Translations under genes and position numbers: made by a program
Notes under the pieces: generated by a model
Told to the model about the DNA's origin: nothing
The model's input: only the letters and a program-made list of their open reading frames with translations
Database searches by the model: none
Shown here: piece after piece, positions 34,500 to 49,159 of the stretch
How positions within the stretch are numbered: position 1 is the stretch's first letter
Layout of the letters: every line of letters begins with the position of its first letter
DNA from: Pseudofabraea citricarpa
Lineage: Eukaryota; Ascomycota; Leotiomycetes; Helotiales; Dermateaceae
DNA: 64,000 nucleotides
Direction: 5' to 3'
Assembly: GCA_029641185.1 (NCBI GenBank)
Contig: JAPWGK010000022.1
Span: forward strand, 372,001 to 436,000

Positions 34500-36809
34500 A
34501 TGAAGCTCGAAACTATCCTCTCGTTATGTTCCTTTTTTTCGATCACCGTCGCTGCTCCTAGTGATGGGTTCCATAACCATATGCTTCGTCATGTTCAACC
34601 ACATACTAATGGTCTTAATGCCACGGCCGACAAGAATGCCACCTCGGGGGATAAGTATCCTTCCAAGGATAAGTTCCGTTCGGGAAATCCTTACAAACAT
34701 CTCTCTCCAGCTCCAGGAGCTTCTACCCCAGGTTCTACCCCAGGATCTCCTGCCCCTGCAGATCCCTTGAAACCTGGATACGTCTACCATCCAGATAATT
34801 CTAATCCAGGAGCTACTTCTCCTGGTTCTGGATCTGATGGCTCTGGAAAATGCCAAAATGGTCCCACCAGCCGCAACTGCTGGGGAGATTTCGACATCAA
34901 CACCGACTACGATACGATTTGGCCTAACACTGGTGCTGTTGTAGAGGTACTTATCTCTTGAATCATTGACAAGCCAATGCTAACTTGAGCAGTACTGGTT
35001 GACTGTTGAAAACAGCACCCTTGCTCCAGATGGCTTCTCCAGACAAGTCTTGACTTTCAACGGCACGATTCCTGGTCCAACTCTTACTGCCAGTAAGTTC
35101 ACCATCAAACATAGACGACTCAGTACTAACTTTATCAGACTGGGGAGATACCATTCGAGTTCATGTCACCAACAACCTCGAAAACAATGGGTAAGCATAC
35201 ATGATCTTTCTATTCGGCAGTCTGCTAATCATTCCTAGAACGAGTGTGCATTGGCACGGATTCAGACAGCTCAACACCAACGATCAAGATGGCACAAACG
35301 GAATCACTGAATGCCCCACCGCACCTGGAAAGACCCAAACTTATGAATTTGTTGCTACTACTTACGGATCCTCCTGGTAAGTCACTTCACTTCACTTAAC
35401 AAATAACTCGCTAACCTTTCCCAGGTATCACAGCCATTTCTCTACCCAATATGGTGATGGTGTAGTCGGACCAATCATTATCAATGGACCTGCCAGTGCC
35501 AACTATGATGAAGATCTTGGTCCAGTATCTGTTATGGATTGGTAAGCTCTCCCTCTTGACAGTTCCAGCAATCGCTGATTAATCGGATAGGTATCATCAA
35601 ACTGTCTTCCAAACAGAACACTTTGCTCAACACAACGGACCTCCCTCTGCTGACAACTATCTTCTCAATGGCGTCAATGCACCAGCAGATAACTCGGATG
35701 GAAATCGTTTCACTTTGACCATGCAGAAAGGAAAGAAGTATCTCCTGAGATTGATCAACACCTCGACCGACAACTTCTTCAAGGTCGGTCTCGATGGTCA
35801 CACTTTCACTGTCATTGCCAACGATTTTGTTCCCATCACTCCTTTCGAGACTGAATGGATCCCAATGGGAGTTGGTAAGTTAAAGTGATACATCTTGATG
35901 ACATTTCTAACCAATCGCAGGACAACGCTACGATGTCATTGTCGAGGCCAAGGAAGATGTTGGAAACTACTGGCTCCGAGCAATCTCACAGACTTCCTGC
36001 GGTGTCAACACCAACAACGGTCTCGGAACTTCCAATGGTATCGTTAGATATGAAGGAGCTGCAGATGAACTCCCAACCACAACCGCAGGTAACTTCACTG
36101 ATGAGTGCCACGATCTTCCATCCTCAGGTCTCATCCCAATCGTTTCTAAATCAGTCGACGGATCTACCTTCAATGCTGAGATGACAACCTTCGCTGTTGG
36201 TGGACCCACAGTCACTGATGAGTCTTACGGAGCCAATGTCTTCTCCTGGTCGCTTGACGGTATCACTATGGATATTGACTGGGAGTACCCAACTCTCCTC
36301 AAGCTTCAAGACGGAAACACTACTTTCTCTGCAAAGGAGAACGTTGTCAGACTTGACGAGGCAAACAAGTGGACTTTCTGGATCGTTCAGAACACTTTCC
36401 CAGTCCCACATCCGTAAGTTTCATAGCCACAAGGCACTGCTCTTCGCTAACTAGCTCCAGTATGCATCTTCACGGTCACGACTTCAACCTTCTCGGTCAA
36501 GGAGCTGGAACTTTCGATGTCTCCAACGCAACCCTCAACTTTGACAACCCAACCCGAAGAGATACTGCCATGCTTATTGAGAATGGATGGTCCGCCATTG
36601 CATTCAAGACTGACAACCCAGGCTCTTGGCTCCTTCATTGCCACATTGGATGGCACGTTGGAGGAGGATTGTCTCTGCAATTTTTGGAGCGGGAGTCTGA
36701 GATCTTGAGCACTTTAAAGATCGGCCAAGACTTCAATGATAACTGTGCCGCTTGGACAGCATATGAGAATGGAAACCCATTCTATCAGAAGACCGACTCT
36801 GGTCTTTGA
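34500..36809 (+). CDS. laccase (multicopper oxidase) 2
   Basis: Secreted multicopper oxidase of about 659 residues in eight exons (34500-34946, 34993-35092, 35139-35190, 35239-35376, 35425-35541, 35591-35874, 35921-36413, 36461-36809; introns 46-49 nt). Signal peptide MKLETILSLCSFFSITVAAP. An unusually long N-terminal extension follows (about residues 20-120), rich in Asn, Pro, Gly and Ser (GASTPGSTPGSPAPADPL), before the first cupredoxin domain. Copper ligands lie in [26 protein letters not shown] and LHCHIGWH. The C-terminus TDSGL is the ascomycete laccase processing motif. It is in tandem with laccase 1, same direction, 1.6 kb apart, but the two differ in intron number and N-terminus, so they are not a recent duplication. 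Confidence 0.96.
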
Positions 36810-38231
36810 GAGGTTTCTGTACAGAACTTTATTGATGATGTATGATAGAGAGTGGAGTATGCGAACGGGTAGCTTTAGGCAGGTAGCAGATAGCAGTTTT
36901 TAATGAGATTTCTGAATTAAACCGTATCTGAAAGTCCGTCAAATGATTCTAATGACACGTAGTAATTATTGCCAATCACAACAAGTCATATAGAGAATCG
37001 GGTTCAAGGGTATCTCAATACTCTTTAAACTTGAGGAGATTGCCCATTCTTTCTGCAATAGATCATAATGGATTCTAAGGTACCTCAACTTAAGGAGATT
37101 GCCCATTCTTTCCACTTCAACTAATAGAACCTTGTTCTTGTCACACCACATTTCAACTTCGAAACGGAACACGACCTCGCAGACAGTAATATCTCCGTTT
37201 CTATCATCTCAGGGGAAAAGAAAAAAAAGATCCCTCTCAAACTATCCCAACTCTGGAATGTGAATCTAGAGGTCATCTGATGGTCAGATGTTTACGATGA
37301 AGTGACCCGCAATAGATTACTCATTCTCCAGAAAACCTTCACCAGTCGGAGAAAATGAAGACATCATCATGGCGGATCGATTTCGTATTGAGATCTCCCG
37401 CACGGGATCTGGAGATCCGGCAATCTCAAGTACAGCCGCAAGCACAGCTCACAGCTCACTCAAACCAACTTGGCCACACTCACATGAAGGAGCCGGAACA
37501 CCGTACACCCACCAGTGAGGATATGTAAATGCCCTTCAGCCCTCTCCTCACGAGATGGCCAACCAGTCAGGACGCACAACACCAGCTCAAGTACCGGAGC
37601 TTCAAAGGAAGTGCCATAAGATGTGGTGCCTGCGCTGCGGTATCTGCGCCACGACCGACGGCCGTGCTCAGCCCCCTTTTCCAGCCAATTTTAGGCGCAC
37701 CGCAATGCCAAAAAGAGAGGAAATCGCCATCACCTCAGCCCTTGTAGCTGTTGTACAGTAGCGCGCTGCATTAAAATTGTCGTAATGAATATCACAACCT
37801 CACCATGAAAACGTTACCGCCTCTCGCATTCTCTTCACTATCGTCAGCCTCCGTCTCTTCCCCCGTCATCATTCTCATCATCCATACGTGAATCTCTCAC
37901 GCACGCGTTAGAGTTTACCTGCGAGGTTGGCCGCATTTCAGCATTTGTTGGTCGCTTCGTTCGAGAGACAAGGGCAAGGCAAGGGGAGACTTCCAGGTTC
38001 CCAAAACCCAGCCCGCCTGAACATTGACTTTTGCGAGACGAACCACCGGACCCTTTGCGCGCCGACTGTGTAGGAAGTCGCGAACCTCCTGGAGCTCAAC
38101 GCAGTCTACTACTGCTGTAGACCTCTCCTGGCTCCTGCAAACGATTGCCCACGATCCTACACGATAACGATGCGATAGCCCCGAGACGACGCGCAAGACT
38201 GCTTTTGCTTTAAGAGTTGAAGGACGCCATA
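36810..38231. other. intergenic, laccase 3' UTR and Uds1-gene leader
   Basis: No gene. It contains a direct repeat pair (37024-37053 and 37085-37114). The last few hundred bases are GC-richer and likely 5' UTR of the Uds1 gene. Short ORFs at 37529-37761 look like chance. Confidence 0.5.
37024..37114 (+). repeat. direct repeat, two copies of about 30 bp
   Basis: AACTTGAGGAGATTGCCCAT with TCTTTC at about 37028 recurs as AACTTAAGGAGATTGCCCAT with TCTTTC at about 37088, spaced by about 60 bases. Each is preceded by a related GGTA(C/T)CTCAA word. Confidence 0.75.
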
Positions 38232-41180
38232 ATGAATTCCGCTGGTCGCAAGCCCGTGCCGTCGAGGCAGAGTCAGGAGACCTACTCATCTTCGCAGTTT
38301 GGTGGTCCTCTGAACGGGCAGGGCAATGGCTATTCGGGGGGCGGTCCAGCGTATGGAAGGGGGCCAGCCAGTCCCACGGGCAGGACGGTGTTGGAAGGCT
38401 ACAGGAATGAGATCATGACGGGGTTTGAAAGGGAGAAACCTAGATATAATCCAGTGAGTTCTGCAGCTTTGGAGTGAAGGGTGTAGCTGATGTGGCCAGG
38501 CAAATGTTTCACGACCGCAGAGCTCCACGCTTGTCAACGTCAACGATCCCATTCAAGTACATCTTCTAGTCGAGACGGCCTTGGGCGACAGTCAGGAGTA
38601 TGAGATTCTATCACAAGAGGAGGTCGATGACCTCAAGAAGCAGGTACAATCACTCTCGCAACGGATCGAGACGACAAGACAAAATCTAGCAATCCAATCA
38701 AAATACCGAGATGCTGCGATATCAATGGCCAAGCTATATTCACCAGGAGATAAGAAGAAGAGTATGGATTCACAAGATGGCAAGAAGAGAAGGAGTCTAC
38801 TCGGTTCTAGAAGTACGAGCGAGCAATTCTCAGAGGCGGATAGAGAGAGGATAAATAGCGAGAGAAGATGCGAGGAACTGGCTTTGGAATTATGGTCTTT
38901 GGAGAAACGTTTGATGGAACCACAGAACCGGCTATTGAAGCACACGGCGGGAATCCTACAGATGACACACAAAGGGCCAAAGAAGGTATCCAAGAGCCAG
39001 AGCCAACAGCAATCAGGTATTCCGGGTAGCCCAGAGAGCATGTACACCTACTCAAATGGCAGAGCCAGTATGGATCCTGTATCTGAGGAGGATTTCTTTG
39101 ATGAGAGAAGTCTCTACAAGACTGCTGATCGACTTGACATGTTTGGAGGCAATTTTGATGGTCGAAAGAGTATGGATCCAATCGCAGCACCCCTGGACAC
39201 AGCATCTCGAGAACAAATCGCCACTCAGATGAGGACGATTGCTATGACAGAAGGGAAATTGGAAGATCTCAATAGTCGGTTGAGAGAAGTCATTATCAAG
39301 GCCAATCCTCAAAATGACGCAAGTTATAGTCGTCCTCCACATGCTCAGATGAATGGTTCTAGCTCTGGAGAACTGCTATCCAGTCATTTGGAATATCTTG
39401 AACGAGGTCTTGCAGCGATTGATAATGAACAGTCACGGTCTTCCAACAATCAAGAACAGTCAGAGAGGGCCATGGAAGAGACCATCGCGGAACTTAATCG
39501 AGAAGTGAGGGAGCTTTTACTTCCATATAACTCGGATCGACCAGTACCACCGCAACTTTCTGGAAAGAGTCTCAAAGAACAACTAGTCTACTTCCACGAC
39601 ATTATTGGAGCCGTAGAGACCGAATTATCACGAGCTGCCAGTACTGCAAGCAAGACTTCACAAGGTCAAGGAAACGCCGAACAGATGGAGACGGTTCTCA
39701 TGGGACTCTGGGATATCATTCAATCCGGAGAAGCAGATATCAAGAAGAGAAAAATGGAACGTCGACAAACTAGAACAGCTCAGGGATACGCCTTGGATGA
39801 GGATGATATGTCAGAGGACGATGGGGATTTCGACGAGCCTTTCTCATTACCCGCATTTTCAGCAAAGGTGCAAGCTCTGTATGCTCAAGCCACATCTCTG
39901 AAGGACCAGAAGAAGGTTCTGCAACGCCAAATCAAGCAACAGCGAGAACTAAACAGCAAATCCGATGCAACGAAAGATGCAGAGCTGGCACAGAAATCAG
40001 AGGAGCTTGAGAGAGTGCAGGGTCTACTTGTACGAACTGAAGCAGATGCTGATTCTGTACGAGAACAACTCAGCTCAATGATGGAGAAGCTTGATGATGC
40101 TCGAAAAGCAGAGAATTTAAGGCAGCAGACTCAAAATGGCAATGAATCGGCAGCCATTCGTGCAGCTCAAGATGAGCTTGCATCTCGGAACAGGGAGTAC
40201 AGTGCGTTAGAAGAAGAGCTCGCTGGTCGTTCAAGGACAATAGCAGAATTAGAGGACGAGCTTCAAGATATGAAGGATGATAAATCCATCGGCAGTGCAG
40301 AGATCCAAGGACGACTTGCAGATTCCGAGACCAAGATCACTGATCTGACGACTCAAGTCGCAGCCGCATCAGCAGCGAAATCCAAAGCAGAGGAGATGCT
40401 CGTATTCCGCGAGAAAGAACTCAGTGAGAAAGAAGCCGAGCTCGACAGTCTCTTTGAGAAGGTAGCCGAGTTACAAACCGAAGTGACAATCGCCCGAGCC
40501 GAGCTCGATGGTGCATACGGAAGCCGCTCTCAACGCGCGGCAGAAGTAGCCGCGAACCCAGCGATCCAGAAGGAGATCGACGACCTAGCACTCAAGAACA
40601 GCGCGCTGGTCATCGAGATTGCGGCGCTGAAAGAAGCACAGAGCAGCGCGGGGTCCGGCAGCAAGGAATCTGTCGAGCGCGAGAAGATGCTCAAGAAGGA
40701 GCTGGCCGAGACGATCGAGGAGTACGAGCAGATGACCAAGGCCAGCATCGAGTGGGAGAAGGAGCGCGAGTCGCTCGAGGGTACCATCGACAAGCTCCGC
40801 GACGAGCGCGAGCACCTCGATGCCCAGCTTTCTGATGAGAAGGTCCGCTGGCTGGGTATGAACAGCCCTGGCCTCGATGGACCGGCGGCGCCCGTGCCGG
40901 GCAGCACGAGTACGACGGTGCTGAAGAACGAGTTTAAGAAGATGATGAGGGATACGAGGACGGAGAATGCGAAGGCGTTACGGGTAGGCTTCTTTTTTTT
41001 TTTTTTTTTTTCTCTACGTCTTCTCTCCTGCCCTCCTGCCATGAAATCCGCATATGCTAACACTCCCATCACCAGGCTGAACAAGAACAACGCCGCCGCA
41101 TCGAGGACGAGCTCCGCGCGCTCAAGAAATCCCTCGGCCCAGGCAAGTCAGGCCTGAGCCAGAGCTCTTCATTCGCATAG
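38232..41180 (+). CDS. Uds1 (up-regulated during septation) domain coiled-coil protein
   Basis: Predicted 929-residue protein in three exons (38232-38453, 38521-40983, 41076-41180). Residues 1-75 are disordered and Gly/Pro/Ser-rich. The segment YEILSQEEVDDLKKQVQSLS..QSKYRDAAISMAKLYSPG, about residues 100-215, matches the 'up-regulated during septation' (Uds1) domain of fungal proteins. From about 500 to the end it is mostly coiled coil (involucrin-repeat-like annotation in some fungi). In fission yeast the family is linked to septation; direct function here is inferred. The last intron starts with a 19-T run (40993-41011). The final exon reads AEQEQRRRIEDELRALKK and ends SSSFA. The ATG at 38232 gives a complete N-terminus. 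A larger unspliced frame starting at 38581 is internal. Confidence 0.88.
40993..41011 (+). repeat. poly-T tract, 19 nt, in the last intron of the Uds1 gene
   Basis: Uninterrupted run of 19 T residues a few bases after the GTAGGC donor site. An unusually early polypyrimidine tract. Confidence 0.88.
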
Positions 41181-42184
41181 GACGAGGACTAGGGCGAGGG
41201 TGAGAAGAGGAGGGGGGGAGTTTTTTGCTGTTTGTCGTTTTGCATCACGCCTTGTTGATGTCTTCTATATATATTCTGCTACTGCGCATCGGGTTGGATT
41301 GGAGGAAAGCGGGTTTGGCTTGAGTTGGATCGTTCTATTGTTCTATTGTTCTATTATTTTCATCTGTCGGTCGGTCTGTCTGTCTCTCGGTCTCGTTTTC
41401 GTCCTTGTGGATAGATGAGAAGGACTCAGACTCGGACACGGACACGAGCGCGTTTTGATGGTACTTATTTATTTGTTTGCTTGCTTCTTTGCCTGTTTGT
41501 ATACGAAGGATGGATGATGAACGAACGAACGGACGTTTGGAGACTGGAGACTGGAGATTGGAGACTGGAGGTTGCTTCATTCAAGAGCGGGGGGGCGTTT
41601 TGTTTTCTCTTGCTCTCTTTCTATTCTATTCTATTATCTTCTGTTCTTTATTCTCTGTTCCATCAGCAGTATGTATTCTCTTCTTCCTGGTCTCTAGGTT
41701 GATTGTTCGGACGACGGGCTCCCCCCAAAAAATATACATATGTAGGTATATATATCGTAGTTAGGATACCAGACTCAACGAAGCAATAGCAAAACTTACT
41801 GATATGCACGTGCACGCACTCACGCACGCACGCTTGTCGATTCATGATTCAATTGCTATTTCTTCATGCATGCCATTTTGGATTCCATTTCCATTCAGTT
41901 ATCTTTACAAAGAACAAAAGAAAAAGAGAGAAAGAGAAAAAAGGACATGCTAAAATGCCTTGACAGACCATGGATGGACCAGGCATCATCATCTTCCTCT
42001 ACTCAATCCGACCAGTTTAGATGCCGCTGCCAGCCGGATCATGGAGCTCCTTCCTTCCTTCCTAATCAATCCATACATCCATTTATCAACCAATGGATGT
42101 GTTGCATTACAAATCCCCTTTCACCAAGTAACGCCTCCAATGAGTTGAGTATCCATCTGTCTTATCTATTCATCCTTAGTACAC
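41181..42184. other. intergenic between convergent genes, low-complexity
   Basis: 3' UTRs of the Uds1 gene (+) and YME1 (-). It has CTATTGTTCTATTGTTCTATT (about 41335-41356), GGAGACTGGAGACTGGAGAT-type repeats (41538-41570), poly-purine and GCACGCACTCACGCACGCAC runs (41812-41832). No gene. Confidence 0.5.
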
Positions 42185-44569
42185 TCAGGCAAGTGCACCT
42201 CCTTTAGGAGGCTCCTTCCCCTGATCGGCTGCTCCGCTTCCAGGGATCTTAGGGACCTCTGGCAGGTTACCCGCACCACCTGGGCCAATCTCAGGAAGTT
42301 TGATGCTCCCACTTGGCATGATGACCTTCCCTTGTAACTTTTCTCCCTTGACAACCTTGAAGGCTTCCTCGTTGTTCAGAGTCTCGTACTCCACCAAAGC
42401 CTTAGCCAAGAGATCAAGTTCTCTGCGTTTTGACATGATCAAGTTCGTGGCACGAACACGACCTTCTTCAATGACGCGGCGTACTTCGGATTCGATAAGT
42501 TCCTTGGTAGCAGCAGAGAGAGCATCATGGTTGGATCCCAAGTCGACATTACCTAATACAGGGGACATACCAAAGGAAGTGACCATGGCGTATGCGATTT
42601 GGGTAGCCTTTTGTAGATCCTAAAATAATTAGCCAGGTGTTTTCACTATCGCTGAGAAAACTTACAGATGCGACACCACTAGTCACCTTCTCAGGACCAT
42701 AGGCAAGCTCTTCAGCAACTTTACCACCAAGACAGACATCGATTTGAGTGAGATATTCATCCTTGCTCATGGAGTATTTGTCCATCTCTGGAAGATGAGA
42801 TGTCATTCCAAGAGATTGACCTCGGGGCATGATGGTGATCTTGTGTAGACGGTTGGCTCCAGGAGTGAACATGACGACAAGAGCATGGCCAGCTTCGTGA
42901 TAAGCAGTCATTTCCTTTTCCTTTTCTGAGATGACCATGCTACGCTTTTCAGCACCCATAATAACCTTGTCCTTTGCCCATTCAAAATCGAACATAGAGA
43001 CAGCCTTGGACTTAGCTTTGCTTGCGTGAACAGCAGCTTGATTGATGATGTTTTCCAATTCGGCACCAGAGCATCCAGGGGTTCCTTGGGCTAAAGCTTC
43101 AACACTGACATCTGCTGCGGCAATGATATTCTTCATGTGATGCCTCAAGATTGCCATGCGTCCACGAACATCAGGGAGACCAACAACAACATTGCGATCG
43201 AATCTTCCAGGTCGAGTAAGAGCCTTGTCAAGTAATTCGGGGAAATTGGTAGCAGCCAAGATGATGACACCACTGTTTTGTTCGAATCCATCCAGTTCAG
43301 TGAGAAGTTGGTTAAGGGTTTGTTTGACGTAAGCAGCATCTCTTGAGTTTCGCTTGCCTCCGATGGCATCAAGTTCGTCAATGAATACAATAGCAGGAGA
43401 CTTGCCCTTTGCAGCAGCAAATAGCTCACGAACACGTTTGGCACCAACTCCGACATAGACCTCGTCGAATTCACTGCCAGACATGAAGAAGAAGGGAACT
43501 CCAGCCTCTCCAGCGACAGCACGTGCCAATAGAGTCTTTCCGGTACCTGGAGGTCCAACAAGTAGAACACCCTTGGGAAGCTTGCCACCCAAGGTTGAGA
43601 ATTTGTCCGGGTTCTTTAGGAAATCAACAAGCTCTTGTAATTCATCCTTGGCTTCGTCGCATCCGTGAACATCTGAGAATCTGACAGTTTGGTGTTCGGC
43701 TTTAGCTTCATTGTCACCTTTGCCTCCGACCTTTTTGAATGATTGAAATCCTTCGATCAGCATGGATACAACGATCATGCTGAGGTAGGTGAAAAGTCCA
43801 AAGTACAACAAGAATTTGACCCATTTGAAGATTGTGCCTCCGATAGTCTCCTCAACAACGACATGGAGAGGGGTATCTCGTCCACCAGCAGCATTGGCAC
43901 CTTGATTACGGGAGATGGCGACATTACCACCACGAGAGTTAGCTGCAACAGCTTGACCAATAGCCTGTAATTGTGAGTTGTTCAGACTTCCAGATTGGGC
44001 AGCGAATTGTGTTCCTGTAGCTCCCCCATCTACTTGGCCTAGCATGCCCAGAGCTCGATGAAATGCGGTCTCGCAAGCGGGATTGGTGGCAAACTGGTTC
44101 GTCTGATATCTCTCCACAATGATTGCGGGCATGTTCGCGCGGAGGAGGGCTTGATAGAAGGCATTCTGAGCAGTGGCGCTGGAAGGATTCTTGTTGGCAG
44201 TCTCTTCCATATGTGCCAGTAGGTTTCGGGATGTGCTAGCTCCAAAGAGTGATCGTTGCTGTATTCTTGTGAAGGGAACATAAGGCTGTCTTGACCGGAG
44301 GTGAGAGGCCTGTTTGTTAGCTGTGGTTCATCGACGGGAGTTGGGAGCATACAATCGACATCTGCCTCATCGCAATCCGCGGAAATGCATCTCTTGCTAT
44401 AGGACTTGAAGCAACGATTGATTTAGAGATGGCATTCGCAAAGTTCCTCTTGGGCATGGCAGCCAGGCTTCTGCCGATTCCCTACCCAACATCAGCAAAT
44501 ATCTAACCCACCGCACTGAATGCTACCCACCGGCATCACAGCACTTTGAAAGGCCATCTTGCCGACCAT
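42185..44569 (-). CDS. YME1: mitochondrial i-AAA protease Yme1
   Basis: ATP-dependent zinc metalloprotease of the mitochondrial inner membrane, facing the intermembrane space, where it degrades unassembled proteins. About 748 residues, close to yeast Yme1 (747), from exons 44569-44531, 44481-44353, 44309-42666 and 42619-42185 (introns 49, 43 and 46 nt). The N-terminus is basic and Ser-rich, as expected for a mitochondrial presequence. One transmembrane helix lies at about 218-240. The AAA domain has Walker A GPPGTGKT (about 307-314), Walker [12 protein letters not shown] (about 362-372) and the SRH region [11 protein letters not shown]. The M41 zinc site is HEAGH (about 526-530). The pore-loop segment is [21 protein letters not shown] 44569 is the upstream in-frame start, with 44557 as an alternative. 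No defects seen. Confidence 0.96.
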
Positions 44570-45831
44570 CTCCCAACCGCAATATCAATTTCCGAATGAG
44601 GTCAATCCAGCTTCGCGATGTGGCGGTAGGGAACTCGGGGACTTGGGCCCGGTGAAATTTCCGTCACCAAAAGGATACACTGCCCAAATGAATGTTTGTA
44701 ATTATAATTGGGGCATCGACCGGCGGATGTAGGATACGATGGTGGAGATGCCAGTGATGGCAGCTGGTCTAGTCTGGAAGGCAAGGCAAGTTGTTGATGC
44801 GTTGATTTTGTATTGGTAAGTAGCCGCGACGGCGCATCCTCGCCACAAGCGGTCTAGCGTAGAGGGACGGCTTGAGCCTCACGTTTAGCACATGACCTAA
44901 CACCAACGGATTCATTTAATCTCCCAGACTTGGGATTGAATGGTTAAGGGTCTTCTAAGCATCTTCTACCGCTATGTGCGGGTGTTCCTGACTTTAGACT
45001 GGGAGTTAGTTACATCGGCTGGGAGGGAAATTGACTTCATTTACACGTTTACCAAATCAAGCACCAAGTCACGCTTGACCAGATTACGCAAAAGCAGTCA
45101 GTCACATCACAACGTCACATGCATGAGGCAGTATTTTTGAAGTATTCAGATATTCTTTACTAATGATACATGATTCCATTTCCCATCCCAATCAGATCCC
45201 CTCGTATTCTCTTGCTACATCCCCCTCTTTAGTATTCAACATCCACCAAACCCCTTTCCCAATGCAAATAGATACAGCTTTACAGAATTGCAAAAGAAAT
45301 AAATATCTCGTCCATCTCATACTCCGCTAGGAGTGAAATCATTATTGCATAGGTGCATCCGCGCACCCAGTTACATGTCAGTGTAAAGAGACCAAATCAC
45401 AAAAAAATCAACCCGCAAACAAATAAAGATGTAAAGAAATAAACCCCCAAGGACTAAAAGCAAAGCAAACGAGAAAGCAGACTCGTAAAACAAGATCCCG
45501 CAGAAATGAACAAGAGTGCCTCCCATTCCCGTGAGGGTAGGATCTCGAAATAAAGCGTGTGTGTGTGTTGGGCAAGTGGACATGCTGTCGTTTCGGATGG
45601 CCGGTAGATTAAATAGTAAGGCTTTTGTTTTTTTTATGAATGTTTTTTTTTGGTTCGAGGCCAAAGAGAGCCTGGTTCTGTTGTTCCCGCTTTTATCTCT
45701 CGGGGTATATGAATGAAGTTGGATCCGCCGTTGTAATGATACAGTCGCTGAAAACGTGACGAAAAGGAACGCGATCAAAGCAGGTGTCTTTGCTGGAGTT
45801 TTCATATTAAGTATATACTGTCGTGAGGCCG
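44570..45831. other. intergenic between two minus-strand genes
   Basis: Promoter side of YME1 and 3' UTR of the C2H2 gene. Short open frames on either strand show no domain. (GT)n near 45560 and a few T/A runs are the only repeats. Confidence 0.5.
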
Positions 45832-47157
<1,326 letters not shown>

Positions 47158-48342
47158 TTCGTTGTGTTGGTGGGTGTAGGTGAGGGTGTTTTTGAAGCCG
47201 CTTTCGAATTAAGTAGTGAAATGGCGTGAATGTGATATGTGTAGATATATAATGCAGTAGCGTCCAAGAAGTGAAGTCTATGCAACGAGTGAGACTGGGT
47301 TACTGTCACTGAACTCAGGGTTCAGAGGATCTGGTGCACGGCACAAATCCGAGTGGAATGAAGTGGAAGGCGTCCAGCGCAATGCTGTAGGTGTTGCACG
47401 GCGAGGTGAGAGTGATTAAGACTGTGTGAGTGTGTGTGGTGAAGGTTGGTAGTTGTTGAAGGTATGCTATGCTGCAGTGCTGAGTGAAGATAGATGACGT
47501 TGTACAAGAGCAAGGCAAGGTCTGAAGTGGTCAGGATGCTGAACGCTGGAGATGGGAGCAGGATGGAGGTGGGAGGAAGGTATTTACATACTGTTCGAGA
47601 GCTGTACCTGAGATTCCCGAGTCGATGATCGAACACGGACTGGCGGGGAGGCGCACGAGCAATAAGGGTTCTCCCACGTTGAGATTACTTTGAGTACTAA
47701 GTGAGCTCCGTGAAAGATCTAGCCCGGAGAACTTGGTGTGATGCGAGTGGCTGCGGGAACCGTGTGGTGGTAGTAGTAGTGGTAGCGGGAGAGGACGAGA
47801 GGGCCTTGAGAAAAGTGATAGACTAGCCGTCAATCACCAGATGCTGTGCTGTGCGTGCTAAGCTGGGTGGAGACGTTTTTGTTTCGACGTCCAAGTGCTG
47901 GGAACCAAACTGTGTTAGGTATTCGAAACAGGGACCATTCTTGAAGGAGGAAAATCCGGACTCTAGTAGGAGGCTGACAGAGCTCGCGGCACTGGGTGCA
48001 TAGAACGTTGAAGGGCTCGGGCGTTGGCAGGATGATGGCTGTAGGTGGAGATGCAGGTGGTGATTGAGAATCAGTAGCCTCGTGCTAGTGAGAGCAACTT
48101 CGAAGGTTGAACGCTGCAACGGCGGGAGGAAAGAAGAAGACGGAAGATAGTGCACGAGATGAAGCGAGCCAGTCCGTGAGGCCGTATATATGGAAAAGCT
48201 TGAGCGTCTGGCGGGAAGAGAGAATGGTAGTAGTGATAGTGGAAGTGGTGGTGAGGGAGGCGTGGACCGGTGGGTGAAGAAGAAATGTTGTTGATGATGT
48301 TGTGGGAGGTGAAGGATAGATGTAGTGGAGCTGGAGCTGGAG

Positions 48343-48362
48343 ACAGGCAGGCAGGCAGGCAG
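48343..48362. repeat. (GGCA)n microsatellite
   Basis: Five consecutive GGCA units. Confidence 0.85.
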
Positions 48363-49159
48363 TACTGGGCGTCGGGTCCGGTAGATGGAGACCAGGCCAG
48401 TGATATTAAATAATGATTAGATCAAAAGAAAGATTCGGCAAGATAGTAGAAACGGCCGAGAAGACGGAGACGGGAGATGTTCGTCGACTTGGGAGGGGGG
48501 GGATGGGAGGGAAGAGAGGCGAGCGAGGGTAGGGTGAGGGTTGAGGAGAGAAAAGCCAAAAGCAATACTATAGACAGGGACGAGGGTTCCAGCGAGGAGG
48601 ACGCGGAGTGTCGAGTGAATGGAGTGAAGTGTGAAGTGAAAGGTAGGGAAGTGCACGTAGGTAGAGTACCGCAGAGGGACGGGTACGGTGCGGAGCGTGG
48701 TAGTGGTAGTGGTGGTGAACAACAGCTGCCCTGGACGATCTGAGGGCGTGCGTACTGGCTGGGCTGGGCGTGTGTGTGTGTGTATGTGCGATGCTGGTCC
48801 TGGACGTGCTGGGCAGTGGGTAGTGGGTAAGAGGCAGTGACAAAGTGCTCGAGTATTGTCTAAAAGGATGACAGCAGGCGCCGTGCTATGTCAGAGGGCA
48901 TGTAATGTAGCATGGTCGAGGTCGCGCGCAAGATGTCTGAGGGTTTTGTCTTTTTTCCCTCGACGATACAAAGTAAATATGGTTACTCCACTGCGAGTGG
49001 GGATGCGCCCAGTCCGCATTTGACTCGTCAATCAGGTACAGAAGCCCTTCGCTTGAAGATAACCAGTCTACGCTCGCTTTGGGGCAAGCGCCATGCATCA
49101 GCAATTGGCTTGATTCATGGGTCATGGGCCAGGGAGGGACGGCAGGGGTCCCTAGGAGG

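Noticed and set aside
40530..41090. Minus-strand open frame of 186 codons over the Uds1 gene
   Set aside because: Shadow of a well-supported coiled-coil coding sequence on the other strand.
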